The position numbers and the translations under genes are program-made. Below the pieces are notes generated by a model. It was given only the letters and a program-made list of their open reading frames with translations. It was not told where the DNA came from and searched no databases. A DNA stretch of 64,000 nt, from the NCBI GenBank assembly GCA_019279435.1, contig JAAALK010000286.1:36579712-36643711 (forward strand), written 5' to 3'. Positions 44,831-56,050 of this stretch are shown here, one piece after another; position 1 is the first letter of the stretch; every line of letters begins with the position of its first letter. This DNA is from Zizania palustris. Lineage: Eukaryota > Streptophyta > Magnoliopsida > Poales > Poaceae.

Positions 44831-45654
44831 GGTACAAGATTGAAAATAGAAATTCAGATAGTTGAAAACTGAACACATCAACTAGCTGTTATCAGATATT
44901 CAAAGATAACACAAATGTCCATCTGTTCTCAATAGCAGCAAATAAATATGGTTCATATAATGTAATCTGTCAATCATATGATTTCAGAAAACAACTTGAC
45001 TGTAGCTCATCTAGCAGATTTGTATCAGCATAATAGTATAGCAAACAAACCTGAAGAAATTCAGTTCAGATAGTCAATGGTTCACAGTAGTAATGAGCAA
45101 CTTTGTCATGGCAGAAATCAGAGAAATCTAGATGTTGAAAAGGAACTTTGTCAATGGGCTCACTGTGTTGATGCATGCCACTAAGCTCGTGATATAGTGT
45201 AATTGATTGGTGTTAGTGCTAATTATGATTTATTTTAACTAACTATGATTTATAATAGATTTGTAATAAATATATTGACATGGTTTATCTGATTGACATG
45301 TTTTGTAGGAAGGAAAAAGGCAAGGTACCATTTTGGGGGCGAATGGATTAGTAGCTTTTTTGATTAATGTATGTCGTGGTAGACGACCTTCTAGCCATTG
45401 TTTGGGATCATCAAGGCCGAGTATTTTGTGAACTTGTTATGGATGATTATGACTTTCACACTAAGTGGTGGATGAACTTGTATTTTTTAGTAATCAATAC
45501 AATGAAAAGATCGTGTATGGTTGACTATCAATTCTTTGTTTAATTATGGTCAGTTCCAAACATATAAATATATATATTTGATTTCTATAGAATGTTCACT
45601 TATGTTTTGAGAGATGATTGATTTGCAATAGGCTATGAGAGTATAGTCAAGTGT
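44831..45654. other. CACTA interior without recognised gene
   Basis: AT-rich sequence after the last HLB1 exon. No coding sequence supported. Confidence 0.45.
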
Positions 45655-46040
45655 TGGTCAGTAAAATTTCACACTGTCAAACTGTTGGTCGGGAAAAATT
45701 TATTATTTAGCCGTAGAAAGTTGGTCGGTAATAGTCCATCGTCTAACTGTTGGTCGGTAAAAGTTCTAAGCTTTGCCTACGGACAGTCGGTCGGTAAAAG
45801 ATTTTGAGCTGTGCCTACTGACAGTCGGTCGGTAAAAGTATAGTGTCCAACCGTCGGTCGGGAAAAAAATTGTTGGTCGGTAAAAGTTTTTAGTCCCCGA
45901 CTAACAGTTGGTCGGCAAAAAAACGTTGGTCGGGAAAGAGCTTTGCCTACTGAACTTTCAGTGACTGACAAGGTTGGTCGGGAAAACTCTTTCCCGACCA
46001 ACATTCAGTCGCTAAAAGTGGTTTTCCCTACCAACTTATC
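45655..46040. repeat. CACTA right subterminal repeats
   Basis: At least ten copies of tgttggtcggtaaaa or its variants (cagtcggtcggtaaaag, gttggtcgggaaa) leading into the right terminal repeat. Confidence 0.92.
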
Positions 46041-46072
46041 TGTAGGGAATTCTACGTTGTGGTCTAGTGAAA

Positions 46073-47545
46073 CCAGAGGCTATAAAAATTTGTATATGAT
46101 CCCAAGGCCAAGATATATTTTTGAGAATTTTTACAAATTTTTATCACCCTTGGAAGCAATCCAAATATTTTAAACCAATTTCAGTAATTATTTTTATTCG
46201 AAAAAGGATTTAAACAGTGTCGGGCCTCTCTCCCCCAATCTCCCCCAACCGGCCGGCCCAGCCCACTCCCTCCCCACGCCCCGTACTGATAGATGGGCCC
46301 CGCTCGTCAGCCACCCCCACTCCCTCCGCGCGCGCGCTCGACCGCCCGACCTCACCTATTGGCGCCGACTCCCCCTCTCGGCTGAGCCTTACCCCACTCG
46401 TTAGTGCGTCCCATTGCCACGCCCTCGCCCCGCGCCCACTGACCGGTGGCCCCAACTCATCAGACTCATCGTCTCCGCGAGATCCGCCCCAAAATCCCCC
46501 CTCGCCGGCTGAAGCCCTAACTCCCCTCGGATCCGCTTCCCCCGAGCCCCTCCCCAAAATTGAGCCCGGCGTTAATTCGCCTGATCCCCGGCAACCGTTT
46601 CCCCCTTCAATTCCAGCCAAATCGCATCTAGGTTCTATGAATCCCGTGCATCCCGAGCTCGTCGGCGTTAAAGCCCTGTTTACTCTGGTCTCCCCATATT
46701 GCGCCCCCTGTGCCCCCGCCGACGCCTCTATTTATACCCTACGCCTCCACCGCGTTCGACCCCCACGCGAATTCGCTTTGAGAATGAACAGAACGCTCGT
46801 GCTCCGAGGCACCACTTGGAGATGGGTCAAGCAGCACCTGCGGGTGGCTTGTACTGACGTGGCGCAAAAGGGGGTGTGATGTTAGCCGGGATGTGGCCCG
46901 GCACGCCGATGAAACCTAGAGCAGGTGATTATCGCTTGGAGCATTTCATGCTGAGGTTTTGGCACGAGTTCTCATGTTATGAGTCATCTCATTACACTTT
47001 GGTGTTTGGGATGAATTCGTGCCTTGTGGGTATAGTGGTACACCACTGATCAGAGTCTTAAATCTTTTCGAAAAGCCGAGCCCACGGTCAAGGGCGGGTT
47101 GCGTGACATCCCACAGTTAGTTTATTTTGGTGAATGTGCATGATGACTTGTCATATAAGGATTGTTGAGCGAGGAGGGAAAATGTACTCCTCGAGTTAGA
47201 TGGTATTACATTGTTCAGGTTTAATATTCTGCATGATTGAATTTGACTACATTAAATGCCATAACTGAAAATGTACTTTTTTGCACTTTTAGCCATTATC
47301 ATTCCTTTGTTATCATCTTGTATTACTATTGCATTCGCGGTGGCTTGTTGAGTACTTTTTGTACTCATACTCGTTGGACACCCACTTCAGAGGCCGCTTA
47401 CTATGAGGAGGATGGTCTAGAGTAGCGACTTGATTGTAGGAAGCCAAACGGACCAGCCTAGTACTTAGTTTTGATAAAATCTATTTCGCGAAAACCTACT
47501 TTATAACTTTGTTCCTTCTCTTACTTCTCTCCAACTTGTTATTTT
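46073..47545 (+). repeat. 5' LTR of gypsy element, second part (right limit approximate)
   Basis: The LTR resumes after the CACTA insertion. 46210-46870 is GC-rich with a long composition-driven frame. 47337-47380 has gagtactttttgtactcata, typical of the R region of this LTR type. The right end and PBS could not be placed with certainty; no standard TGGTATCAGAGC follows. Confidence 0.55.
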
Positions 47546-47559
47546 TGTAGATACCGGTC

Positions 47560-48299
47560 TACCAAGTCCACAGTTTTTGCCGCCACTTCGAGGGCTTCGT
47601 CTGGGAGCTCCGGATGATGGTGACCTTCCTTGGGTTCCTCTTCGAGCCCGAGTTCCTTGGCGTCTACATGGAGGAGTTCGCGGGACCATGTGACGTCTCC
47701 CTCACCATCCATGGATCCGGTGACCACCTTCTGTTCTTCACGGAAGCGCTTGGGGGCCCGACCTTCGACGTTGTGTGCCAACGCATCGCCCTCCAAGCCC
47801 TCATGGAGCTAAGGATGATCTACGACGATTGTATTTAGAACTCGTCCTTCCGGCTAGTGCCGAAGCACACTCTCGGCGCCCACCGAAGTATCTACATCGG
47901 AGTCCACTTCGATCACGATCCAGTCATGGCCCGACAGACGAGCCTTCTCCAGGCCATGGACGACCTCCATACCGAGGCCATGCTTGACGCCGAAGAGCAC
48001 CACGAAGAGCTTGATCCAACAAAATGGCGAGCTACAACGTAAGATTATACAACTGCAGAAGGACATTGCGGAAATGATTCCCCTCATTTCGAGGAGGAAG
48101 AAGCCCATCTGCGAGCCCGCCCCTCACCCCAAGAGGCACCGCACCCCACGCCTGCCGGACCATCCAGCTCTAGCGCCCCTGCTCCGCGCCCCGCCATCAT
48201 CGCCGACCCTATCATCGAGAACTTTCTCGAGCCCACCGTCCCTCAGGACTCTCGTGGTTCCGAGAGCACGGAGACCGCCCCAGATGGCGAGTAGGCGAT
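47560..48299 (+). pseudogene. Pre-gag ORF of gypsy element, function unknown (degenerate)
   Basis: A frame running from about 47560 through 47838 (VTFLGFLFEPEFLGVYMEEF ... QRIALQALMELRMIYDDCI) continues after an in-frame TAG (47836-47838) to 48042. A second frame carries a coiled-coil-like piece (ELQRKIIQLQKDIAEM), and a third an acidic/Pro-rich tail ending DGE at 48294-48299. It lies between the LTR and gag on the element's strand. Related unknown proteins are common at this place in grass gypsy elements, but no function is established. Two frame changes and one stop make it dead. Confidence 0.55.
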
Positions 48300-48504
48300 A
48301 GTTCTCGTTGATTGATGTCTAAATAATTTTGTGGTTGTGGTACCACCTGCAACAGCTGTGTTGTGGGTGGATTAAAATAAGAACGTTGATGTAATGAACA
48401 TTTCTTTTACCACTTATATATATGAGCCCCTCTGGGCTGTTTTCTTGGTAAAGCTTATTTTAAAGTTTTTCTCGTATGACTAAAAATACTTTTGTGCTTA
48501 GAAG
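48300..48504 (+). other. Spacer before gag
   Basis: T-rich region with tttcttggtaaagc and a short run tatatatatgag; no coding evidence. Confidence 0.4.
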
Positions 48505-49605
48505 ATGGCTGACAACCAGAACACCTGGTCCAACAATGGAGAAGGGGCAAGCAACGGTCTGCCCGGAAGTGTTGTGCCAAACTGGGGCGCAATGGGCCAA
48601 CGTCAGACTGGGCCACCATCCGCCAACCATCCAACCTTGGTGGAGATGATGGCGAATCAGAACCAGCTGATCACCGCCCTCCTCACCCAAATGCAGCACC
48701 AACAGGCACAATTGGATCAGCTGCAACAACAGAACGTGGAGCCCGTCCCACGTGCACCAGCCCCCGCACCCGCGCCTCAACTCTCAGAGTTTTTGCGCGT
48801 GCGACCCCCTATCTTCTCTAGCACAACAAACCCCATGGAGGCTGGAGATTGGCTCCGGACCATTGGGAAGAAGTTGGACCTCCTCCCCTGCACCGACCGG
48901 GAGAGAGTGGCGTTCACCACTCACCAACTCCATGGTACCGCCGCGGAGTGGTGGGACAACTACCGTGAGTCCCAGCCGGAGGACCACTAGGTGACTTGGG
49001 CAGAGTTCACCATCGCCTTCCACGCCGCCCACATCCCCGCCAGAGTCGTCACGGTCAAGCAGCAGGAATTCTGGGACCTGCAGCAAGGGAGTCAAACCGT
49101 CATGGAGTACCTCCATGAATTCAATCGCCTGGCCCGCTACGCGCCAGAAGAAGTGCGGACTGACACCCTCCGCTAGGCTAAGTTCCTCCGGGGACTTAAG
49201 GATGAGCTCTCCATCCAGCTCGTCGCCACCGACTACGCCGACTTCCAACGGTTGGTGGATAAAGCGCTCATCCAAGAGACTAAGCAAAACAAGCTCGACC
49301 TCAAGAAGAGGAAGATGATCATGTTCAAGCATCATCAGGCGAACCCTCAGAGGCCCCACTTCGTCGCTCCCCCGCCAACACCCGCCTACCATCCTCGGCC
49401 CGTCTACAGGCCGCCACATGCTACCAGTGGATCCAACGGCGGGCATCCCCGCCCTGCTCCACTATCTCTGGCCGCTCAGCCAACGCCCGCCACCAAGGCC
49501 CCGATCATGAGGGACCGCAATGGAAAGCCGGTCGTCTGCTTCAACTACCGGAAGGAAGGGCACTACTCGCACCAGTGTCCTTACCCCAAGCAGCCCCAAG
49601 CTTAA
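48505..49605 (+). pseudogene. Gypsy element gag (degenerate)
   Basis: ATG at 48505 (MADNQNTWSNNGEG). Gln-rich coiled stretch (MQHQQAQLDQLQQQ), then the retrotransposon gag core (RVRPPIFSSTTNPMEAGDWL ... TAAEWWDNYRESQ, QTVMEYLHEFNRLARYAPE). Stops: TAG at 48988-48990 (Trp expected), TAG near 49174 (Gln expected) and TAA at 49603-49605 (Gln expected). The zinc knuckle reads CFNYRKEGHYSHQC, with Tyr replacing the second Cys, so RNA binding would also be lost. Confidence 0.87.
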
Positions 49606-50040
49606 GGTGCGGCGCCCAACCAAGCAGTTCGTGCCCGTGTCAACCACATCAGCGCAGAGGAAGCTCAGGAGGCTCCCGAAGTCGTACTTGGTATGTTCAC
49701 CGCGAATTCCATACCTGCAATAGTACTATTTGACTCTAGGGCCACACATTCCTTCATATCCGAAGACTTTGTGAAAACGAATGACTTGGAAGTACTCCCT
49801 CTGCTCGCCCCCATGATGATTGCCACCCCCGGTAAGAGAACCCTAGCTAACCTGTTCAGCCCGAAGGTAAGGATAGAAATCCAAGGAGTACTATTCTGGG
49901 CCGAGCCAGTTCTCATCGAGTGCACCGAACTCGACCTCATCCTAGGGATGGACTGGTTGATGAAGAACAAGGGAGTAATTGACTGTGCTAGCAAGTCCAT
50001 CACCGTGACCAGTTCTGGAGGCAAAGCCATAACTTTTTAG
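49606..50040 (+). pseudogene. Gypsy element protease (degenerate)
   Basis: Retropepsin-like domain: LFDSRATHSFIS where LFDSGATHSFIS is expected, so the active-site Gly has become Arg. Later LDLILGMDWL is the normal second motif. A TAG at 50038-50040 replaces a Gln codon and separates it from RT in the same frame. Confidence 0.87.
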
Positions 50041-51432
50041 ATGACCAACTATGGATCTAGCAGGGTATCCCTTCACTCGCTAGCCCTAGAGGAAGTGCCC
50101 ATGGTCAGGGACGACATGGATGTCTTCCCGGAAGACCTGCCTGGAATGCCTCCCAAGTGGGACATCGAATTCAGAATCGAACTTGTCCCCAGGACCACCC
50201 GAATCTCCAAGCACCCATATCGGATGGCCGCCAATGAGCTAGCCGAAGTTAAGATCAATATTGAAGACCTAGAACAAAAAGGGTACATCCGACCGAGTAC
50301 CCCACCCTGGGGTGCACTTGTTATCTTCGCCATGAAGAAGGACAAGACCAAAAAGATGTGTGTGGACTATAGAGCCTTGAACGACGTGACCATCAAGAAC
50401 AAGTACCCACTGCCTCGGATCGACGACCTATTCGATCAACTGAAGGGATCCTCGGTGTTCTCCAAGATCGACCTCAGGTCAGGTTACCACCAATTGAGGA
50501 TTAGGGAAGAAGACATCCCCAAGATCGCCTTCATGTCCCGCTACGGACTTTACGAGTATACAGTGATGTCGTTCGGACTCACGAATGCCTCGGCCATCTT
50601 CATGAACATGATGAACAATGTATTCATGGAGTTCTTGGATAAGTTCATCGTGGTATTCATCGACGATATCCTCATCTACTTCAAGACCAAGGAAGAACAT
50701 GAAACTCACCTCCAGCTGACCCTCGGAAAGCTAAGGGAGCAGCAATTGTACGCCAAATATAACAAGTGTGAGTTTTGGTCATCGGAAGTAAAGTTCCTCG
50801 GCCATGTCATATCCACTGGAGGGATAGCCATGGACCCAACCACCGTAGAAGCAGTGACCAATTGGCTACAACCCACGAACGTGACTGAGATCTGGAGTTT
50901 TCTTGGATTGGCCGGATACTACCGCCAATTCATCGAGAACTTCTCTAAGATAGCCAAGCCCATGACCAGACTGCTGCAGAAGGAAGTAAAGTTCGAATGG
51001 ACTCCAGATTGTGAAGAATGCTTCCAGACCCTTAAGAAAAAGCTCGTGTCAGCCCTGATTTTGACCCTGCCAGACATCCGGAAGGACTTCCACGTCTACT
51101 GTGATGCCTCTCGCCAAGGGTTGGGGTGTGTCTTAATGCAAGATGGGAAGGTGATATCTTGCGCCTCTTACCAGCTAAGGCCGCATGAACTAAATTACCC
51201 AACCCACGACCTGGAATTGGCAGCTGTGGTTCATGCCTTGAAGTTATGGAGACATTACCTTGTGGGGTATCGGTGTGAGGTTTTCACCGATCACAAGAGC
51301 CTCAAGTACATATTCACCCAATCGGACCTGGACCTCAGGTAGAGAAGGTGGTTGGAGTTGATCAAAGATTATGACTTGGGCATTCGCTATCATCCAGGCA
51401 AGGCAAACGTGGTGCCAGACGCCCTAAGTTGA
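50041..51432 (+). pseudogene. Gypsy element reverse transcriptase and RNase H
   Basis: RT shows KMCVDYRALNDVTIKNKYPL, FSKIDLRSGYHQLRI, the catalytic FIDDILIYF and FLGHVIS. The fused RNase H starts VYCDASRQGLGCVLMQ and has ELAAVVHALKLWRHYL and FTDHKSLKYIF. A TAG at 51340-51342 (Gln expected before RRWLEL) and a TGA at about 51430 (Arg expected) interrupt it; 50041-51339 is open for 433 codons, the best-kept part of this element. Confidence 0.9.
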
Positions 51433-52503
51433 AAAGGGTACTACAATGCCATCATGGTGCAAGACCAGGCCGCATTGTTATATAAGGAGATGGAACGGTT
51501 GAATCTAGGGATCACCACCAGAGCGTATCTCGCTACCCAAGATACCAGACCTATCTTGATGGACCAGATCCATGAGACATAGAAGGAAGACCTGGACATC
51601 TTAGAGATCCAATAGAATATGAGGAAAGGTAAAGCCCTAGGATTCTCCGAGGATGAGAACGGTACCATCTGGTTCTGAAACCGGGTATGCATGCCCGACA
51701 AGCCAGAGTTGAAGGCCCTCATCCTTCAAGAGGCCCATTAAAATCTATACTCCATACATCCCGAGAGTACAAAGATGTACCAAGACCTAAAGGAGAAATA
51801 TTGGTGGGTCAGTATGAAGAGGGAAATAGCTGAGTATGTGGCCAAGTGCGACACATGCCGGCGAGTCAAGCCAGAGCACCAGAGACCTACCAGATTATTG
51901 CAACCCCTCAAGGTCCCCGAATGGAAGTGGGAAGAAATAGGAATGGACTTTATCACAGGACTGCCCAGGACCCAAGCCGGTCATGACTCTATCTGGGTGA
52001 TCGTCGATCGACTCACCAAGGTGGCTCATTTCATCCCCGTCAAGACGACATACACCGTCACTAAGTTGCTTGAGTTGTAAATGACTCATATTGCGTGCCT
52101 GCACGGAGTTCCAAAGAAGATTGTATTTGACTGAGGGAGTCAGTTTACCTCCAAGTTTTGGAAGAATCTTCAAGAAAAGCTCGACACCTAGCTAAACTTT
52201 AGCACCGCCTATCATCCACAGACCGACGGCAAAACCGAAAGGGTAAACCAGGTGTTGGAGGATATGCTTAGAGCTTGCGCTCTAGACTTTGGAGGAATGT
52301 GGGATAAGAACTTGCCTTATGCAGAATTCTCCTACAACAACAGTTATCAAGTCAGCCTGCAGATGTTCCCTTTTGAAGCACTTTATGGGCGCAAGTGCAA
52401 AATGCCGCTACTCTAGGATCAGACCGAAGAGTTGCAACTATTCGGGACAGGCATTGATGGGGGATTGGTCCCGATCTTCCGCTAGGTAAAGGATAACTTG
52501 GAT
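51433..52503 (+). pseudogene. Gypsy element integrase, interrupted at its 3' end
   Basis: The zinc site (CDTCRRVKPEHQRP) and core (MDFITGLPRTQAGHDSIWVI, then FD-stop-GSQFTS and DGKTERVNQVLEDMLR) are recognisable, so all three acidic positions can be located. Stops at about 51586, 51614, 51676, 52078-52080, 52132, 52188, 52414 and 52483 destroy it. The frame runs into foreign sequence at about 52503, where the next element begins. Confidence 0.85.
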
Positions 52504-53159
52504 TGGTGGAGAATCTCGACGTTGATGATCCAAGGCTCCGGTCCGGCGGATCAAAACCTTGCAATCGCTACACCACTGTCTCCGTTGGTTATCAACCACG
52601 CAGAACACGATTGACCTCGCCACGAAGGCTAATTCCTGCAAGCGAACCCAAGAACACATCAAGAATAGGAAGGATACAAGTCGAATGCCAAATCACAGAC
52701 AAACGATGAAAAGGTGAGGTTTCACAAATGCCTATGTAGCAGCCAATCGGTCTGGTGCAAGGGGCGGGATCTAAACACACAAGTGTAGATGCAAACAAAG
52801 CAAAACCTCACCCTAAAGGTGGATGGAAAGAATATATAGGGTGTGGGCAGCCTGTGGAAGGCGAACAGACATAGTAGAAGGCGAACAGACTCAGACTATG
52901 GCCCAACACGGCCCAGTTCTGTCACGCAGGATTGTTTCAAACACGCAGGTCGACTCGAGACTCCAAATGAGACGAAACCAACGGCAAACGATCTGTCTTC
53001 TCCTCAGCTTTCCAAAAAGTCCAAGAACGCACCAATCGGACTTCGTATGAGAAAGTTACGCCCATTTTGGTGCAGGGTGGTTGATGTAGTCCGAACCAGC
53101 GAAATCTTGACTTCAAATCATCCGTGCGACTCCGTCTTCAACTCCAATTCTTCTATTCC
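52504..53159 (-). mobile_element. 3' end of a minus-strand Ty3/gypsy element (left flank of Sirevirus copy 2)
   Basis: Reading leftward from 53159, the first codons continue the pol frame seen at 63704-64000 and reach a TGA near 53120. Non-coding sequence typical of the gypsy 3' region (aaaatgggcgtaactttctc) follows. On the minus strand ctatatattc near 52838 looks like an LTR TATA box, so part of 52504-52900 is probably the 3' LTR. The left limit at 52504 (tggtggagaatctcg) is inferred from the break in the plus-strand integrase. Confidence 0.65.
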
Positions 53160-54851
53160 TGTTGGACCGAAAACGGCGACCAGAGGGGGGTGAATGGGAG
53201 CTTTTAAGAATTCAGGCTAAAAACAGCCTTCGGTTTTAATACTGTCTTCTGCGGAACAGGCTTCGAACACTACCTTCGAAGGTCTGGTTCGGAGGTACTT
53301 CGACAGCTCCGAACACAGACTTCGCAGGAGCAAAAGTTCGAAGCCAAGAAGACTTCGCTCCACTAACAACCCTCAAAAAACTACTCTGCTAAGTCAGTGC
53401 AGGCTCCGCACACAGGGTGCTTCGAGCAGGCTTCGCACTTCACCCTTCGCAAGAGTGGACAGCCCTCTGAGGACTTCGACCAAGTACTTGGCAACAGCAA
53501 CTGGTGCTGAGCTTCGTACACGAAGGTCTAAACACACACACACGGACTTCGCTAAAGGCTTTGACACAAGAAGCACAACGGGCCTCGAACAGGGCTTCAC
53601 TAGTAAGCAGCGAGGTCTTGCCTCCTATTACACAGAGCGACAGCACACTGAAAAACACACTTCGCACAGAAACAACCTTCGCCTAGCCAGGCTTCGGTGC
53701 ACTATAACTAGCGAGGTATGTAACGCGAGCTCAAGCAAAAAGCACAGAGAAGCAGGGCTTCGCCGCTTGAACAAGGAACACAAATAAATTGAACTCTGGA
53801 TGAATACAACGAGGTATGTGGGTACAGGAGCTCAATAGTAAATGCTCAAAGTGTTAAATGTTACCTACCAAGCCCCCATATTTATAGCCCACAGTTCACC
53901 CAAGGAAATGACTACTTTACCCCTAGGGTTTACAAAGTATTTGACTCTACAGAACTAAGGGGTACAAAAGGTAGTCCACCTTTATTCTGGAGGCTTCTCT
54001 GTCAGCTTTGCAGAGGGGACAGCGTCAGCTTTTTGCAGAGCAGACAGTGTCAGCCTTTGCAGTCTTTGACCTTCTGCAGCCTCCCTTCGCACGCGAGGGT
54101 GCGGTAGCTTCGGCGAGAAGCCTTGAGCCTGGTGGCCTTCGCTTCGCCGAAGATGGCCTTCGATACAGTGACAGTTTTGAGCCGAAGTCGTCAAAGCCCT
54201 TGGGCCTTCGCACCAACACCTCCGGAGTGGACCACCACGGCTTCGCAGCTTCACCCAGCTCGAACTTCGTCAGTCCGTGTACCGAAGCCATGCAGGCCAA
54301 AGCACCTCAAGTCAACCTTGCTCCGGAGCTAGCCTTGCTCCAAAGCCTTCCACCCTCCGAAGCCCCTCCTTCGTCCAAGGCCTCCGCATGAAGCATTCCA
54401 TGAGCACTTCGTCGCAGTGTCTCTCCCCGAGCACACTCCTCGACGAGCCTCACCCGGACCATGCCTTCGATGCGCCTTGACTTCTGAGACCTTCGTCGGG
54501 TACCTTCGAGTGTCTCCCTCCGGAGCACACTTCGAACCCTTGCCTCCACAGAGGACTTCTTCCAACCAACTCCGAAGTCACTCCATTCGGAGTACCTTCG
54601 AAGTGCCTCACCTCCGAGGACTTTGTCTCAGAGTACCTTCACCAGGAGCCACGCTCCGCACTCTCTGCCTTCACCTGGCACGCCTCGACCCCTCCGACAG
54701 GCACACTCCGCTACAACAGCTGCAGCAAGCAACCACCGAACATCCTTCGGTGAGACTACCTCCGAACACCCTCCGGAGGTACCCTTCGAACAGAGGGTAA
54801 AAGCCTGTCAATCACTCATCACAAGCACCGAAACCAACCCTTGGTTTCTCA
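53160..54851 (-). repeat. 3' LTR of Sirevirus copy 2, internally deleted
   Basis: 1692 bp. It lacks the segment equivalent to about 63271-63535 of the other LTR; the join at about 54688-54692 lies at a short gaccc repeat that flanks the missing part in the intact LTR. Confidence 0.93.
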
Positions 54852-55170
54852 ATCTCCCCCTTGATGAGTGCATTGACAACCAAATCCAAGTCCAATAAAA
54901 ATTAAAAATTTTCAGCACACAAGTGACCATAAAAACCCATGAAAGAGCCAAATCATGTCACTTGACAACAGAATTTTCTTCCCCCTTTCTCACAAGAGTA
55001 AAAAGCCCCTTCGGCAATAAAAACTCCCCCTGAGTTAAATTATCCCCCTTTGGCAAACAAAGAGCCTTTATGTCATGATTTCTCCCCCTTTGGAAATTAT
55101 ACCTCTTGCGGCAGAGAACGAAGCAAGTGACTCCCCCTTGAGGAATTTGAGGAATTTCTCCCCCTTTGGC
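54852..55170 (-). other. Polypurine tract cluster of Sirevirus copy 2
   Basis: Pyrimidine runs on the plus strand (atctcccccttgatga, ttccccctttctc, tctccccctttgg and others) equal seven polypurine tracts on the element strand, matching 22158-22444 of copy 1. The first one abuts the 3' LTR. Confidence 0.88.
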
Positions 55171-56045
55171 AATGCAAGCATCAAGGAGCAAGTAAAAGAT
55201 GCAAAGCTTCGAAATGAGCAGAATTGCAAAGACATATGAAGCAAAAATATGCCAACAATAACACCAAGGATCATGGGCTCAACTCAAATTAATATTCTCT
55301 ACAAGCATGATGAAGCATGTGATTTGAAATTTTTGAGATAAAAGCATCACCACTTACTCAAGGAAACTAGACAAGTAAGAGCAAGGACTGCGCAAAGCTA
55401 GTCAATTTCTACTCTAGACAGACAAGTCTAGTTCAAATGGAGCTTGAAAAGCAAACTTGATAATCAATGAATTTTGTTGTTCTTTTCTTAGTGCCAGGGG
55501 TTATTTGTTTGTCCACCTTATACTTTCCAATCCGGCCAAGCCTAGGCATAAAAATCATATGAAGCTTAAGGCATAGATTTTGGCATACACTACGCTATTC
55601 CAGTTCAGACCAATGTGCAATGGTAAGCAGTCTAGAATAGGGTAGTGCGACAAACAAACCCACCTGGATCTTTTCACTTGAAGCATGCAAATCATGGAAT
55701 TTTTGATTATAATTAAGTGTACCAATTGTTTGGCATTTTATGAATATCCATGAAGATGTAGAACAATTTTTCAAGTTGCAATTTTTAGCATCCAATGAAC
55801 AGTGTCTCGCTGTCAAGCAGATAAAAGATAGCTAAAGCAGTCCTGCCTAAACATGCTAGAATCAAGACTAAGCAGTGAGCATGATTTGATTTTGAAAATA
55901 AAACATCATGCACAAGAATGTTTCAGATTGATTAAAAAGAGCTGAGCTGTTATGATGTCATAGGTTATAAGCAGGCATATAAGTGCAAAAGATGTAAATG
56001 CAATTTCACACATAATGAGCAAATGCACATCCATCTAAAACAGCT
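55171..56045 (-). other. Sirevirus copy 2 3' non-coding region
   Basis: Matches 21277-22157 of copy 1 in reverse. No ORF. Confidence 0.7.
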
Positions 56046-56050
56046 CCCCC

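Larger units (their letters stand above)
40879..46069. mobile_element. Non-autonomous CACTA element carrying an HLB1 gene copy
   Basis: 5191 bp. Ends: cactataccacagcacagaa at the left and, reversed at the right, cactagaccacaacgtagaa; both then run into ttccctac. The 3-bp target duplication aaa lies on both sides (40876-40878 and 46070-46072). Both ends hold many copies of ttggtcggtaa (ccgaccaac). No transposase is encoded, so movement would depend on an autonomous relative. The interior 41100-44830 is a host gene copy, making this a Pack-CACTA-type element. Confidence 0.95.
40749..52503 (+). mobile_element. Plus-strand Ty3/gypsy element, interrupted twice
   Basis: The 5' LTR begins tgtaacaccccaaattttc at 40749 (candidate TSD base run ataaa at 40744-40748). 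The LTR is split by a CACTA element (40879-46069). Internal parts follow: pre-gag ORF, gag, protease, RT, RNase H and integrase in the same strand, in Ty3/gypsy order. The coding region ends abruptly at about 52503, where a minus-strand gypsy element was inserted. All ORFs have stops. The PR-RT-RNH-INT motifs resemble chromoviruses (Tekay/Del-like), but the chromodomain lies beyond the break and was not seen. Confidence 0.85.

Noticed and set aside
46217..46879. 220-codon plus-strand ORF
   Set aside because: Lies in GC-rich LTR sequence; Pro/Ser/Arg composition without domain; an opposing frame is open too.
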